Below are positions 1-7,455 of a DNA stretch of 61,148 nt, one piece after another. This DNA comes from Gemmiger sp. An87 (GTDB lineage: Bacteria > Bacillota > Clostridia > Oscillospirales > Ruminococcaceae): assembly GCF_002159185.1 (NCBI RefSeq), contig NZ_NFHD01000019.1, forward strand, positions 1 through 61,148. The letters are read 5' to 3'. A program made the position numbers and the translations under genes. Positions within the stretch are counted from its first letter, which is position 1; each line of letters opens with the position of its first letter. Below the pieces are notes generated by a model. It had not been told where the DNA came from and did no database searches. It saw only the letters and a program-made list of their open reading frames with translations.

Positions 1-57
1 GAACTCACGGCCTCTTGAACCCCATTCAAGCGCGCTACCAAACTGCGCTACACCCGG
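1..57 (-). tRNA. tRNA-Pro (GGG anticodon), 3' part cut by window edge
   Basis: Read on the minus strand, the 5' acceptor half (CCGGGTG), a D-arm beginning TAGCGCAG and a five-pair anticodon stem (CTTGA/TCAAG) are visible. The seven-base loop ATGGGGT places GGG at the anticodon, which decodes CCC/CCU proline codons. The T-arm and 3' acceptor strand lie beyond the window start. A near-consensus promoter stands about 30 bases upstream. Confidence 0.93.
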
Positions 58-93
58 ACGTCTGGCCCGGTGTTCTCACCGGCGACGTTGTTT

Positions 94-122
94 ATTATAT
101 CTCATACCATTCGTTTTGTCAA
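94..122 (-). promoter_or_regulatory. Promoter of tRNA-Pro
   Basis: On the minus strand there is a perfect -35 TTGACA (117-122), a 17-base spacer and a perfect -10 TATAAT (94-99). The predicted start lies near 87, about 30 bases ahead of the mature tRNA 5' end. Confidence 0.9.
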
Positions 123-205
123 CACTCTTTTTCGATATTTTCCAACTTTTTTCAAGTAATGTCTTTATATTCCAAATTCATCAATATAATGGCTCTTCTC
201 CCGCA

Positions 206-1174
206 CTATCCCCCAATTTCGCTCATCGTTTTCTGCTCTGTAATTGCCGCAACGTCATCGAAGCAATGTGCACGGGGCTTGCTCCAGATTGCTTGCCGCA
301 GTACATCGACCAAATCTTCCTGATTGTTTTCATCGCTACGCAATAATGTGCGCAGATCAATTCCCTCCCCGTAACATAAACAGGGTTTGAGCAGTCCAGT
401 GCTGGTCAGGCGTACCCGATTGCAATGCTCACAAAATTTGTGGCTTACTGCATCAATCAGGCCAATACGACCAGTAAGTCCTGCGGCAGCGTAGTAATGT
501 GCGGGACCATTGCCCCGGATCTCCTCCACCGGGTGCAGATCCGGCCAGCGTTCTTTCAAAACACGAAGAACGGCGTCCCGGTCCGGCCCCAAGCTACGCG
601 CTCCCTGCCCTATGGGCATGACTTCAATGAATCGCACATCCACCGGTCGATTCTGCGCAAACTGAGCCAGCGGCAGCAGTCGGTGTTCACAGCCCGGCAG
701 CAGCACACAGTTCAGCTTGGTTTTGAGCCCCGCCGCCAGACTGGCTTCCAGGCCTTGCATCACCTGAACATACTCATCGAATCCGGTGATGGCGGTAAAA
801 TCCTTCGGGTCGTTGGAATCCAGGCTAATATTTACTCCATCCAATCTCAGAGCAGCCAAGCGGGAGGCCAACGGTGCCAACAAGATCCCGTTGGTCGTTA
901 GAGTGACCTGTTCCACTCCTGGCATCGCTTTCAGTCGCGCGATAAAATCTGCACATCCCTGCCGCACCAGCGGTTCCCCGCCAGTAATTTTAAACCGTGT
1001 GATTCCCAATTGCACTGCTGCATCGGCGATCCGCAGGAACTCCTCATAGGTGAGCATATTCTCATGCTGTTCCAACTTCACACCTTCCGGCATACAGTAA
1101 CGGCAACGCAGGTTACACCGGTCCGTGATAGAAAAACGTATATAATCGATATTGCGTCCAAACCGGTCTTTCAT
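206..1174 (-). CDS. moaA: GTP 3',8-cyclase MoaA (molybdenum cofactor biosynthesis)
   Basis: This is a radical SAM enzyme that makes the first committed step of molybdopterin synthesis, converting GTP to 3',8-cyclo-7,8-dihydro-GTP. The N-terminal cluster motif CxxxCxxC is at Cys20/24/27, and the substrate-binding 4Fe-4S motif CxxC-x13-C is at Cys248/251/265. The chain ends in the family's Gly-Gly tail, which MoaC-dependent chemistry needs. The length of 322 aa is normal. The start is supported by a GAGG ribosome site. It is the last gene of the minus-strand molybdenum hydroxylase operon, so cofactor supply is tied to the enzyme. No other moa or moe gene lies in the window. Confidence 0.95.
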   Translation of the reverse strand: MKDRFGRNIDYIRFSITDRCNLRCRYCMPEGVKLEQHENMLTYEEFLRIADAAVQLGITRFKITGGEPLVRQGCADFIARLKAMPGVEQVTLTTNGILLAPLASRLAALRLDGVNISLDSNDPKDFTAITGFDEYVQVMQGLEASLAAGLKTKLNCVLLPGCEHRLLPLAQFAQNRPVDVRFIEVMPIGQGARSLGPDRDAVLRVLKERWPDLHPVEEIRGNGPAHYYAAAGLTGRIGLIDAVSHKFCEHCNRVRLTSTGLLKPCLCYGEGIDLRTLLRSDENNQEDLVDVLRQAIWSKPRAHCFDDVAAITEQKTMSEIGG

Positions 1175-1310
1175 TATTCATCCTCAAAGCGAAATATCCG
1201 CTCTTTCCTCCCTGTTTCTCAGCCAGACAAATCTCTGCCAACAACATTTGCTTATCTTTCAGCTATACCATACATGTTCCTTTTGGGGCACAGCATCTTT
1301 TTATGTATCT

Positions 1311-2384
1311 CTATTCGATGCGTGATCGGCACATTTGTTCCAATCGAAGCGCCTGATCCAGCCGGCGATCGTGCGCGGCAATGGCATCCACCGTGCGGCA
1401 TTTTTTCAAACTGCTTTCAAAGCGGGTAGTAATGTCCGTTTTCTGGCATTCCAAAATCAATTTATCTGCCAGAAATACCAGTCCTTCCTCATCCAGTTCA
1501 GGGGGATCCTCGCCCTCCTCGTGGAGAGCAACCACTGCGGCCAGACGGAAGTAACCTTCGCGCCGCAGCAGCCTGGCTGCCATCTGTGGATGGTGCGGCT
1601 TGTCTCTGCAAAGATCATGCAGGAGCGAAGCGCTGCGGACCAGTTCTTCATTCAAAACAAGCCCGGTGGATCTCAGTCGGCGGCACAATTGTACAGCCAG
1701 CTCTGCCACGGCTTGACAATGGCGTCGTGCAGATTCTCCCGCGCCGAATTCTCGCCACAAAGTCTCGATCTCTAATGGAGTGGGGAGCCTATCTGCCGTT
1801 ATGCCGATCCACTTTGGTTGCCAACCCTCCGGGCCATACTCCACCAGACTGATTCCCTCATATGGTAAGACCACGGATCGATTTTGTTGATAGGGCACCC
1901 CGGTGACACGACACAGAAATGCACGGATTGCTCCGCTATGCCCCACCACCACTCGTTCTTCTTCCGCGCCCAAGGGGGCGGCAATGCGGGTTAAAGCTCT
2001 GTCCATACGGATGGCTGCCGCGGAAAAAGATTCTGCTCCCGGCGGTTGCAACGAGTGGTCCTCTCCTCGGGCAGCGTACAGGTCCGGAAATTCTTCCCGG
2101 ATCACCGTAAAGCGCTTGCCTTCCCAAACACCCATATTCATCTCCCGCAATGCCGATCGAATCCGCACATCCGCATCCGGGCCACCCATCAGGCGAGCGG
2201 TCTCAACGCTGCGCCGCAGCGGGCTGGCATAAAGTGGAGTGGATTTCATGCCGCGCACCCATGCATGAGCTGCCTGTGCCTGGCAGACTCCTTCCTTGGT
2301 AAGCGAGCCGTCTGTACCACAGCCTATGCATAAAGAACCAACCGGCTCTGCCTGAGCATGTCGAACCAAATACAAACAGGACAT
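1311..2384 (-). CDS. Histidine phosphatase-HD domain fusion protein
   Basis: The N-terminal ~190 aa form a phosphoglycerate-mutase-type histidine phosphatase: catalytic His9 in LVRHAQ, then the SPLRRSVETA arginine motif and VVGHSGAIRAF with the second histidine. The C-terminal ~150 aa resemble an HD hydrolase, with a conserved H near 220, then LLHDLCRDK, then HH and a later HEEG. The ribosome site GGAGG is well placed. The gene lies between moaA and the MocA-like gene of the hydroxylase operon, 15 bases after the latter. I infer a housekeeping role in cofactor or nucleotide metabolism for the hydroxylase, for example dephosphorylating a nucleotide by-product. The substrate is not predictable from sequence. 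Confidence 0.8.
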   Translation of the reverse strand: MSCLYLVRHAQAEPVGSLCIGCGTDGSLTKEGVCQAQAAHAWVRGMKSTPLYASPLRRSVETARLMGGPDADVRIRSALREMNMGVWEGKRFTVIREEFPDLYAARGEDHSLQPPGAESFSAAAIRMDRALTRIAAPLGAEEERVVVGHSGAIRAFLCRVTGVPYQQNRSVVLPYEGISLVEYGPEGWQPKWIGITADRLPTPLEIETLWREFGAGESARRHCQAVAELAVQLCRRLRSTGLVLNEELVRSASLLHDLCRDKPHHPQMAARLLRREGYFRLAAVVALHEEGEDPPELDEEGLVFLADKLILECQKTDITTRFESSLKKCRTVDAIAAHDRRLDQALRLEQMCRSRIE

Positions 2385-2399
2385 TCCGTTTCCTCCATT

Positions 2400-3323
2400 T
2401 CAGAACTGACTACCGAAATATTTTTCAAGTAGCCTATCCGTTTGCTCTTTCAGTTCTCGTTGCATTCCCCGGTAGGCATCAAGCAGGCGATGTCCCTTTT
2501 CGGTGAGCAACGTATAACCACCATCACTTCCTCCATTCATTCGGACCACAACCTTCTCTCCCAACTGCTTTTCCGCTTGATTGAGCATTTTCCATGCCTT
2601 GGTGTAAGACATATGCATCGCCTCACAGGCGGCGCTAATGGTACCAGTCAGATCAATCATTTCCAGCAACTGGGCTGTGCCCGGACCAAAAAACAATATA
2701 TCCGTCCCCAGCACCAGCTGATTTTTTGCCCGGATGCGGCAATGGCCATGTTTTTGCAGTAACGTTTCATAGTCCTGGGGTGTGTCCATATCCAGAACGG
2801 TCCCCTCGTCTTCCACTTCCACATCCCGAACGGTCAGTCCTGCCTCCCGAATTGCTCCCTGAAGCCCCTCTTCACCAGAGCAGGCAAGCAGCGCAGGCAT
2901 AGTTTGTCTGGCCAGCAACAGTGGATGACCGGGTCGGCCGTGATAGGTCGGGCGAACACACTCTCCCGTTTGAGCCAGCAGGGTCCGGATTGTTTTCGGC
3001 TGTACCAACGGCACATCGGCCGGAGTAATCAAAATCTTTTCACAGCTTTCTTTTAAAGCAGAAAGGCCCAGCCGAACGGAATCGAACATTTGCGTCTGGG
3101 CAAACCGTTCGTTACGGACAAACATAACGCCCATATGGGAAAGATGTTCCTGCAACAGCTCTCCGCGATACCCAGTGACCACAACGATTTTCTGAACATC
3201 TGCCATCTGAAATACCCGGACCACATTTTGAATGACGCTTTCCTCTCCCATCGGCAACATGGGCTTGAATTCGCCCATGCGAGATGAGATTCCGGCAGCC
3301 AGAATCACTGCACCATACGGCAT
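2400..3323 (-). CDS. MocA/MobA-like molybdopterin nucleotidyltransferase with C-terminal ModE-like HTH
   Basis: Residues 1-190 carry the nucleotidyltransferase signature LAAGxSSRMGxxK (residues 8-20) and an ITPADVPLV metal-binding segment. MocA-type enzymes attach CMP to molybdopterin for xanthine-dehydrogenase-family enzymes. Residues ~200-300 match the winged-helix N-domain of ModE: TGTISAACEAMHMSYTKAW, then a glycine-rich stretch and LTEKG. An upstream in-frame ATG at 3335 exists, but GGAGG sits five bases ahead of the ATG at 3323, so I use the latter. The gene lies inside the hydroxylase operon. I infer an enzyme that matures the hydroxylase cofactor and may also bind DNA. Molybdate-dependent regulation is only suggested by the ModE resemblance. 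Confidence 0.85.
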   Translation of the reverse strand: MPYGAVILAAGISSRMGEFKPMLPMGEESVIQNVVRVFQMADVQKIVVVTGYRGELLQEHLSHMGVMFVRNERFAQTQMFDSVRLGLSALKESCEKILITPADVPLVQPKTIRTLLAQTGECVRPTYHGRPGHPLLLARQTMPALLACSGEEGLQGAIREAGLTVRDVEVEDEGTVLDMDTPQDYETLLQKHGHCRIRAKNQLVLGTDILFFGPGTAQLLEMIDLTGTISAACEAMHMSYTKAWKMLNQAEKQLGEKVVVRMNGGSDGGYTLLTEKGHRLLDAYRGMQRELKEQTDRLLEKYFGSQF

Positions 3324-3347
3324 ACATTCCTCCATTTCCAGACGCGA

Positions 3348-3374
3348 TTGTCACGGGAGCAACTCCCGTGACAA
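3348..3374 (-). other. Intercistronic hairpin without T-run
   Basis: A perfect 12-base-pair inverted repeat with a 3-base loop lies between the short FAD paralogue and the nucleotidyltransferase gene. On the transcribed strand it is not followed by a U-run, so it looks like an mRNA-stability or processing element and not a terminator. Confidence 0.6.
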
Positions 3375-3400
3375 CGGAGGTCTTTTTATTTTGTGTGCTC

Positions 3401-4957
3401 TCAGTTTTGCGGCAAAGCAGTCAGACACCGCCGAAGCAGGTCCTCCATCGCTGCAGGTTTTTGGGTATTATTATCCGTCATACAGAATCGGGACTGCAGG
3501 GTTCCGAGAACCGCCGCTGCATCCTTTTCCGCATCCAGTGCATTGCGCTCCCGATTTTCTAAAAGGCGCTCACCGTGGGCCAGACGAACCGGTACCGGCG
3601 CAATTCCCCCGAATACCAAACGGGCAATTCGCACGCGGCCTGCTGTCAACAAAAACGCATAGCTGAGTGTGATCTCCCCTTCCCGCAGGCATCCACTGCA
3701 AAACCCATCGCTCATGGGAATTTCCAGCCAGGCAGGCATTTCACCCGACTGGAGTTTTTTCCAGGGCGTAATTTCAGCAAAGTAGTCCTGTGAGCGAATG
3801 GTGCGTTGATTGGTCCCGATCTCCGTTTCCATCATAAAAAGTGCAGCACAGGCACTGGAAGCATTGACACCCAGACAACTGCAGTTCAGGCAGCGGGAAG
3901 CTTCGTGCATCGCGGCAGCCTGCTGGTCCATATTATTCCAGTCTGCCGGGGAGCGGGTAATGCTGTATCGGTCAAATGTGCAAAAGTCGCCGCCCGGTTC
4001 CAGAAAGGATTTAAGTCCATATTCCAGGTTGATGCGGCGGGCTTCTTCCCGGCCCTGCACAATCGCGCTCAGTAAACCATTCAAATCAAATCCGTCGGAG
4101 TTTTCCAGGCGAAGCATCTGGTCGAAAGCGGGATAATCCGTTGTCGAACTCGGGCTGTCCGATGTGAATTCCACGCCCATATAGGTCAGATTGTGCTGGT
4201 ATAACTCCAACGATGCAGTCATTGCATCCGCCAGTTCCGTTCCATAGGGCTTCAGAATGTCAGCAGCTGAGCTGTCATGAAAAACTACCACATGATTGCC
4301 CATTCGGCGCAAATAATAGGCCGCCGTCAACGATGCAATTGTGGGGCGTTCCAGTGCGATCCACTTTCGGCTGTCTCCTCTGGGCGGGACAAAGAAAATC
4401 TCCGGGTGCTCATGGATGGTTTTGCCCAGCCAGTGAATCACCCTATGGACCGCAACCGGCGCGCTTTCATCGTTTCGGATGCACCCTTTTGTACACCGGC
4501 CACAGGCCAGGCATACTGTCTGAGCCATCGGCAGATACTTCATCAATGTGCGCTGGGCTTCCAGTTGAGAACCTTCCCGCAGCAGCTGCAAAATTCCCGG
4601 CATATCCACCGACAGAGGACAGGCCGACCGACACAGAGGGCTGGCCGGACTGCGTCCACCCAGTACCGAGACATCGGCAGGTCCACCTGTTCGAATCGCC
4701 GGGCAGGCACCTCCACCATCCCGCAGGCAAGCTTTTCCCTGGTCACGGCAGGAACAGAGTACGTCCTTTCGCAGCAGATTTCCCACAGGCTCCCCGCCAG
4801 TGAGGATTCCCGCTTCCTGGTCCAGAGACAAGCCCTGTGCCACCGCTGGAGCCTCCTGCCACAGCAGGGGCGAAGCCAAAAGGTCGTTTACTGTCACACC
4901 GACATCAATCCGGAGAACATCATCCAGCGGGGTAATCCCGCAGCCTTGTTGTTGCAT
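3401..4957 (-). CDS. Shortened, degenerate paralogue of the hydroxylase FAD/GltD-type subunit
   Basis: This 518-aa protein keeps the order of landmarks of the neighbouring 783-aa FAD/GltD subunit, but several are eroded. The N-terminal FAD domain is cut to ~60 aa, with GGEPVGN at 54-60 in place of LGGN. A 4Fe-4S-type cysteine block follows (CRSACP near 109, CLACGRCTKGC near 149). The Rossmann segment then has lost its GGGPAG glycines. The C-terminal part retains RCLNCSCLGVNAS and a CO-dehydrogenase-flavoprotein-C segment with FGGIAPVPVR. I infer duplication followed by loss of NAD(P) and probably FAD binding. It may survive as a structural or Fe-S electron-carrying partner. The longest open frame starts at 5098, but an AGGGAG site supports the ATG at 4957. 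Confidence 0.75.
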   Translation of the reverse strand: MQQQGCGITPLDDVLRIDVGVTVNDLLASPLLWQEAPAVAQGLSLDQEAGILTGGEPVGNLLRKDVLCSCRDQGKACLRDGGGACPAIRTGGPADVSVLGGRSPASPLCRSACPLSVDMPGILQLLREGSQLEAQRTLMKYLPMAQTVCLACGRCTKGCIRNDESAPVAVHRVIHWLGKTIHEHPEIFFVPPRGDSRKWIALERPTIASLTAAYYLRRMGNHVVVFHDSSAADILKPYGTELADAMTASLELYQHNLTYMGVEFTSDSPSSTTDYPAFDQMLRLENSDGFDLNGLLSAIVQGREEARRINLEYGLKSFLEPGGDFCTFDRYSITRSPADWNNMDQQAAAMHEASRCLNCSCLGVNASSACAALFMMETEIGTNQRTIRSQDYFAEITPWKKLQSGEMPAWLEIPMSDGFCSGCLREGEITLSYAFLLTAGRVRIARLVFGGIAPVPVRLAHGERLLENRERNALDAEKDAAAVLGTLQSRFCMTDNNTQKPAAMEDLLRRCLTALPQN

Positions 4958-5059
4958 ATTGCTCCCTCTTTCTGAAAGCTCCGTATGCGCCGAAAGGGCT
5001 CCGGGCCGGGCTTTCGCTCGCCACCGGAACCCTTTTCCTGACGCGAACACAATCCATTT

Positions 5060-5091
5060 GGGACGGTCGCCCATGGGAGAGAAACCGTCCC
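5060..5091 (-). other. Intercistronic hairpin
   Basis: An eight-base-pair stem (GGGACGGT/ACCGTCCC) with a 16-base loop lies directly after the stop codon of the large FAD/GltD subunit. No U-run follows on the minus strand. It is a candidate 3'-protecting or processing element. Confidence 0.5.
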
Positions 5092-5103
5092 CAAGCAAAC
5101 CGT

Positions 5104-7455
5104 TTACAGTTCCAGAGAACTTACGATCTGTGCTTTTACTTCCTGCAGCTTGTAGCTATTCTCCTTCATCGGCTGAGCATCTTTCATTGCAGCGGTAAAC
5201 GCTTCCTGTGCCAGCGCAGCGGACTTCGGCTTTCCAATCAGCACCTGTTCGGCGGCAGTCAGACGAACTGGCACCGGTGCAATACCGCCAGCTACCAGCC
5301 GTGCATCCTGAATTACGCCGTTCTCTTCTTTATAGGCATAGGCAAGCGCAGTAACTGCAAAATCAATGGACTCACGCAGCCGCATCTTCAGATAACCAGT
5401 GCGATAACCGGGCATCTTGGGTACCTGAACTTCGGTAACCAGTTCACCGGGCTTCAGCTGATCCACAGAATGCATCACACTGAAGAAATCAGCAGCCTTG
5501 AACACCCGCTCAGTGGTATGGATTTCGGCATCCAGCGCCACCATCACAGTGGCCATATCCGAAGCATTGACCGAGTAGCAACCACAGTTCATGCAACGGC
5601 CGGCTTCCGCACGAGCTTCTTCCATCGTCAGGCTGGTGGAATCTTCTTTGTCCAGGCAGCGCTCGGCCACCGGAGTATCTTTTTCTACCGCGCCCTTGGT
5701 CACATAGATCCGCTCGGGATCAAACTTTGTGAACGCCTTGCTGGCTGCGGGTGCTTCCATCGGGAAGCCCATGTACCGGCTCATGCTCCTGGCGGCAATT
5801 CCGCCATCCCGGATCGCCTTGATGGCAACAGAAGGACCATAAGCCGCGTCGCCGCCAGCGTAGATTCCAGGGGCTCGCGTATCCCGGTGCTCACCTACCT
5901 CGATCAGGCCGCGGGCACTCTTGAGTTCTTCCTTGTACTTATCTCCCAGGAAATCGATGTCCACCTTCTGACCGGTGGCCAGGATTATGCAGTCGGAGGA
6001 GAACACCCGTGTCTCTTCCCCGTAGCTGGGATTGAAATGCCCTTCCGAGTCACGCACGGCCAGGCACTTCATGCTTTCCAGACCGGTGATCTTTCCATCC
6101 GCGTCGGAGATAACCTTTTTCAGGCCCCAGCCATTGAAGATCTCCACGCCTTCTTCTTCAGCGCGGGCAATTTCCTCCACCGAAGCAGGCATTTCATCCC
6201 GCTGTTCCAGGCAGACCAGCTTGACCTTCTGTGCTCCAAGGCGCACCGCCGTCAGGGCCACATCCATGGCCACATTGCCGCCGCCACAGACCAGAACTTC
6301 CTTGCCGATCTGTTTGGTCATAAACTTCTTGACTTCCACCAGGAAGTTTAAGCCAAACTGGGTCAGGCTCTCACCGTCGATGCCCAGAATCGGCTGTTTC
6401 CAGGCGCCAGTGTCCAGGAATACCGTATCGCTGACCGCTTTGATCTCTTCCAGGGTGATGTCCTTACCTACCTCGGTATTGGTCTTGATGACGACGCCCA
6501 TTCCAACAATCGCCTTGACCAGATCCCGCACATAGTGCTTGGGCAGGCGATACTCAGGGATGCCGTACATCATAACGCCACCGGCTTCTTCCATCTTTTC
6601 ATAGATGGTCACCGCATGACCTGCCTTACGCAGGTAGAATGCAGCGGTCAGGCCGGCAGGGCCGCCGCCCACGATTGCAACCTTTTTCCCCGTCTCCTGT
6701 GCAGGTGCCGGATAGAACTGATCAACATAGGCCAGAATGTAATCGCCCAGTGCCCGTTCCACCGAGTGGATGCTGACCGAGTCGCCATGCTTACACTGAT
6801 TGCACTTGGTCTGGCAGGTATGCGGGCAGACGCGGGCAGTAAGCATCGGCATGGGGTTCACCCGCATGATTATTTCTGCCGCACCATCCCAGTCGTTGGC
6901 ACGAATCTTTTCCATATACGCCGGGATATCGGTACCGGCGGGACATTCGGTGGAGCAGGCGTTGTGACCGGTGTGCATACCGCCCATGATGGAATGATAC
7001 TGATTGCGGCCTTGAATGGCATAGCACTCGTCGCCACCCTTCCGGGCGCAGAGCAACCGGCCACCCACCGAATCCGGATACCGGTAATACCAGCAGCGCA
7101 CGTCCTGGCACAGGTTGCCGCCCAAAGTTGCAGAATTACGGATGATCGGCGTGGCTACGCTGTGCGCTGCCTCCGCCACGGCTTTCAGCTCTCCGTCAAA
7201 CGCATCGGAACGCTCCACATCCGCCAACGTCGTCAACGCTCCCACAGCTACCTTATCCCCCATATCCCGGATGTAGGCAGCATCGGGGATTGTCTTCAGG
7301 TTGACCACCAGACTGGGGTATTCCGGGAGAATATTCGTTTTAAGGGTACCCAGAAGATCAGTGCCGCCGGCAATGGGCTGACCGTGCTTGGCGGCCTGCA
7401 ATTCCTGCGTGGCCTGCGCGAAACTGGCCGCGTTGCTATGTTCAAAGTTTTTCAT
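5104..7455 (-). CDS. Molybdenum hydroxylase FAD subunit with inserted GltD-like NAD(P)H/4Fe-4S module
   Basis: Residues 1-157 are a CoxM-type FAD domain (AGGTDLL near 30, LGGNLCQD 111-118) with extra cysteines at 116, 121, 136 and 144. Residues ~160-620 are inserted. They comprise a Fer4_20 block with C167, C171, C210, C214, C218 and C221, an FAD Rossmann motif GGGPAG at 263-268, a second nucleotide motif GGGNVAMD, and a late GGDAA motif, as in glutamate synthase small subunit. The CoxM fold resumes at ~621 (RCMNCGCYSVNASD) and ends with the flavoprotein C-domain (GGIAPVPVR). The gene overlaps the Mo-subunit stop by four bases (ATGA). I infer electron flow from the Mo site through 2Fe-2S and FAD to 4Fe-4S and NAD(P), or the reverse. 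Confidence 0.88.
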   Translation of the reverse strand: MKNFEHSNAASFAQATQELQAAKHGQPIAGGTDLLGTLKTNILPEYPSLVVNLKTIPDAAYIRDMGDKVAVGALTTLADVERSDAFDGELKAVAEAAHSVATPIIRNSATLGGNLCQDVRCWYYRYPDSVGGRLLCARKGGDECYAIQGRNQYHSIMGGMHTGHNACSTECPAGTDIPAYMEKIRANDWDGAAEIIMRVNPMPMLTARVCPHTCQTKCNQCKHGDSVSIHSVERALGDYILAYVDQFYPAPAQETGKKVAIVGGGPAGLTAAFYLRKAGHAVTIYEKMEEAGGVMMYGIPEYRLPKHYVRDLVKAIVGMGVVIKTNTEVGKDITLEEIKAVSDTVFLDTGAWKQPILGIDGESLTQFGLNFLVEVKKFMTKQIGKEVLVCGGGNVAMDVALTAVRLGAQKVKLVCLEQRDEMPASVEEIARAEEEGVEIFNGWGLKKVISDADGKITGLESMKCLAVRDSEGHFNPSYGEETRVFSSDCIILATGQKVDIDFLGDKYKEELKSARGLIEVGEHRDTRAPGIYAGGDAAYGPSVAIKAIRDGGIAARSMSRYMGFPMEAPAASKAFTKFDPERIYVTKGAVEKDTPVAERCLDKEDSTSLTMEEARAEAGRCMNCGCYSVNASDMATVMVALDAEIHTTERVFKAADFFSVMHSVDQLKPGELVTEVQVPKMPGYRTGYLKMRLRESIDFAVTALAYAYKEENGVIQDARLVAGGIAPVPVRLTAAEQVLIGKPKSAALAQEAFTAAMKDAQPMKENSYKLQEVKAQIVSSLEL

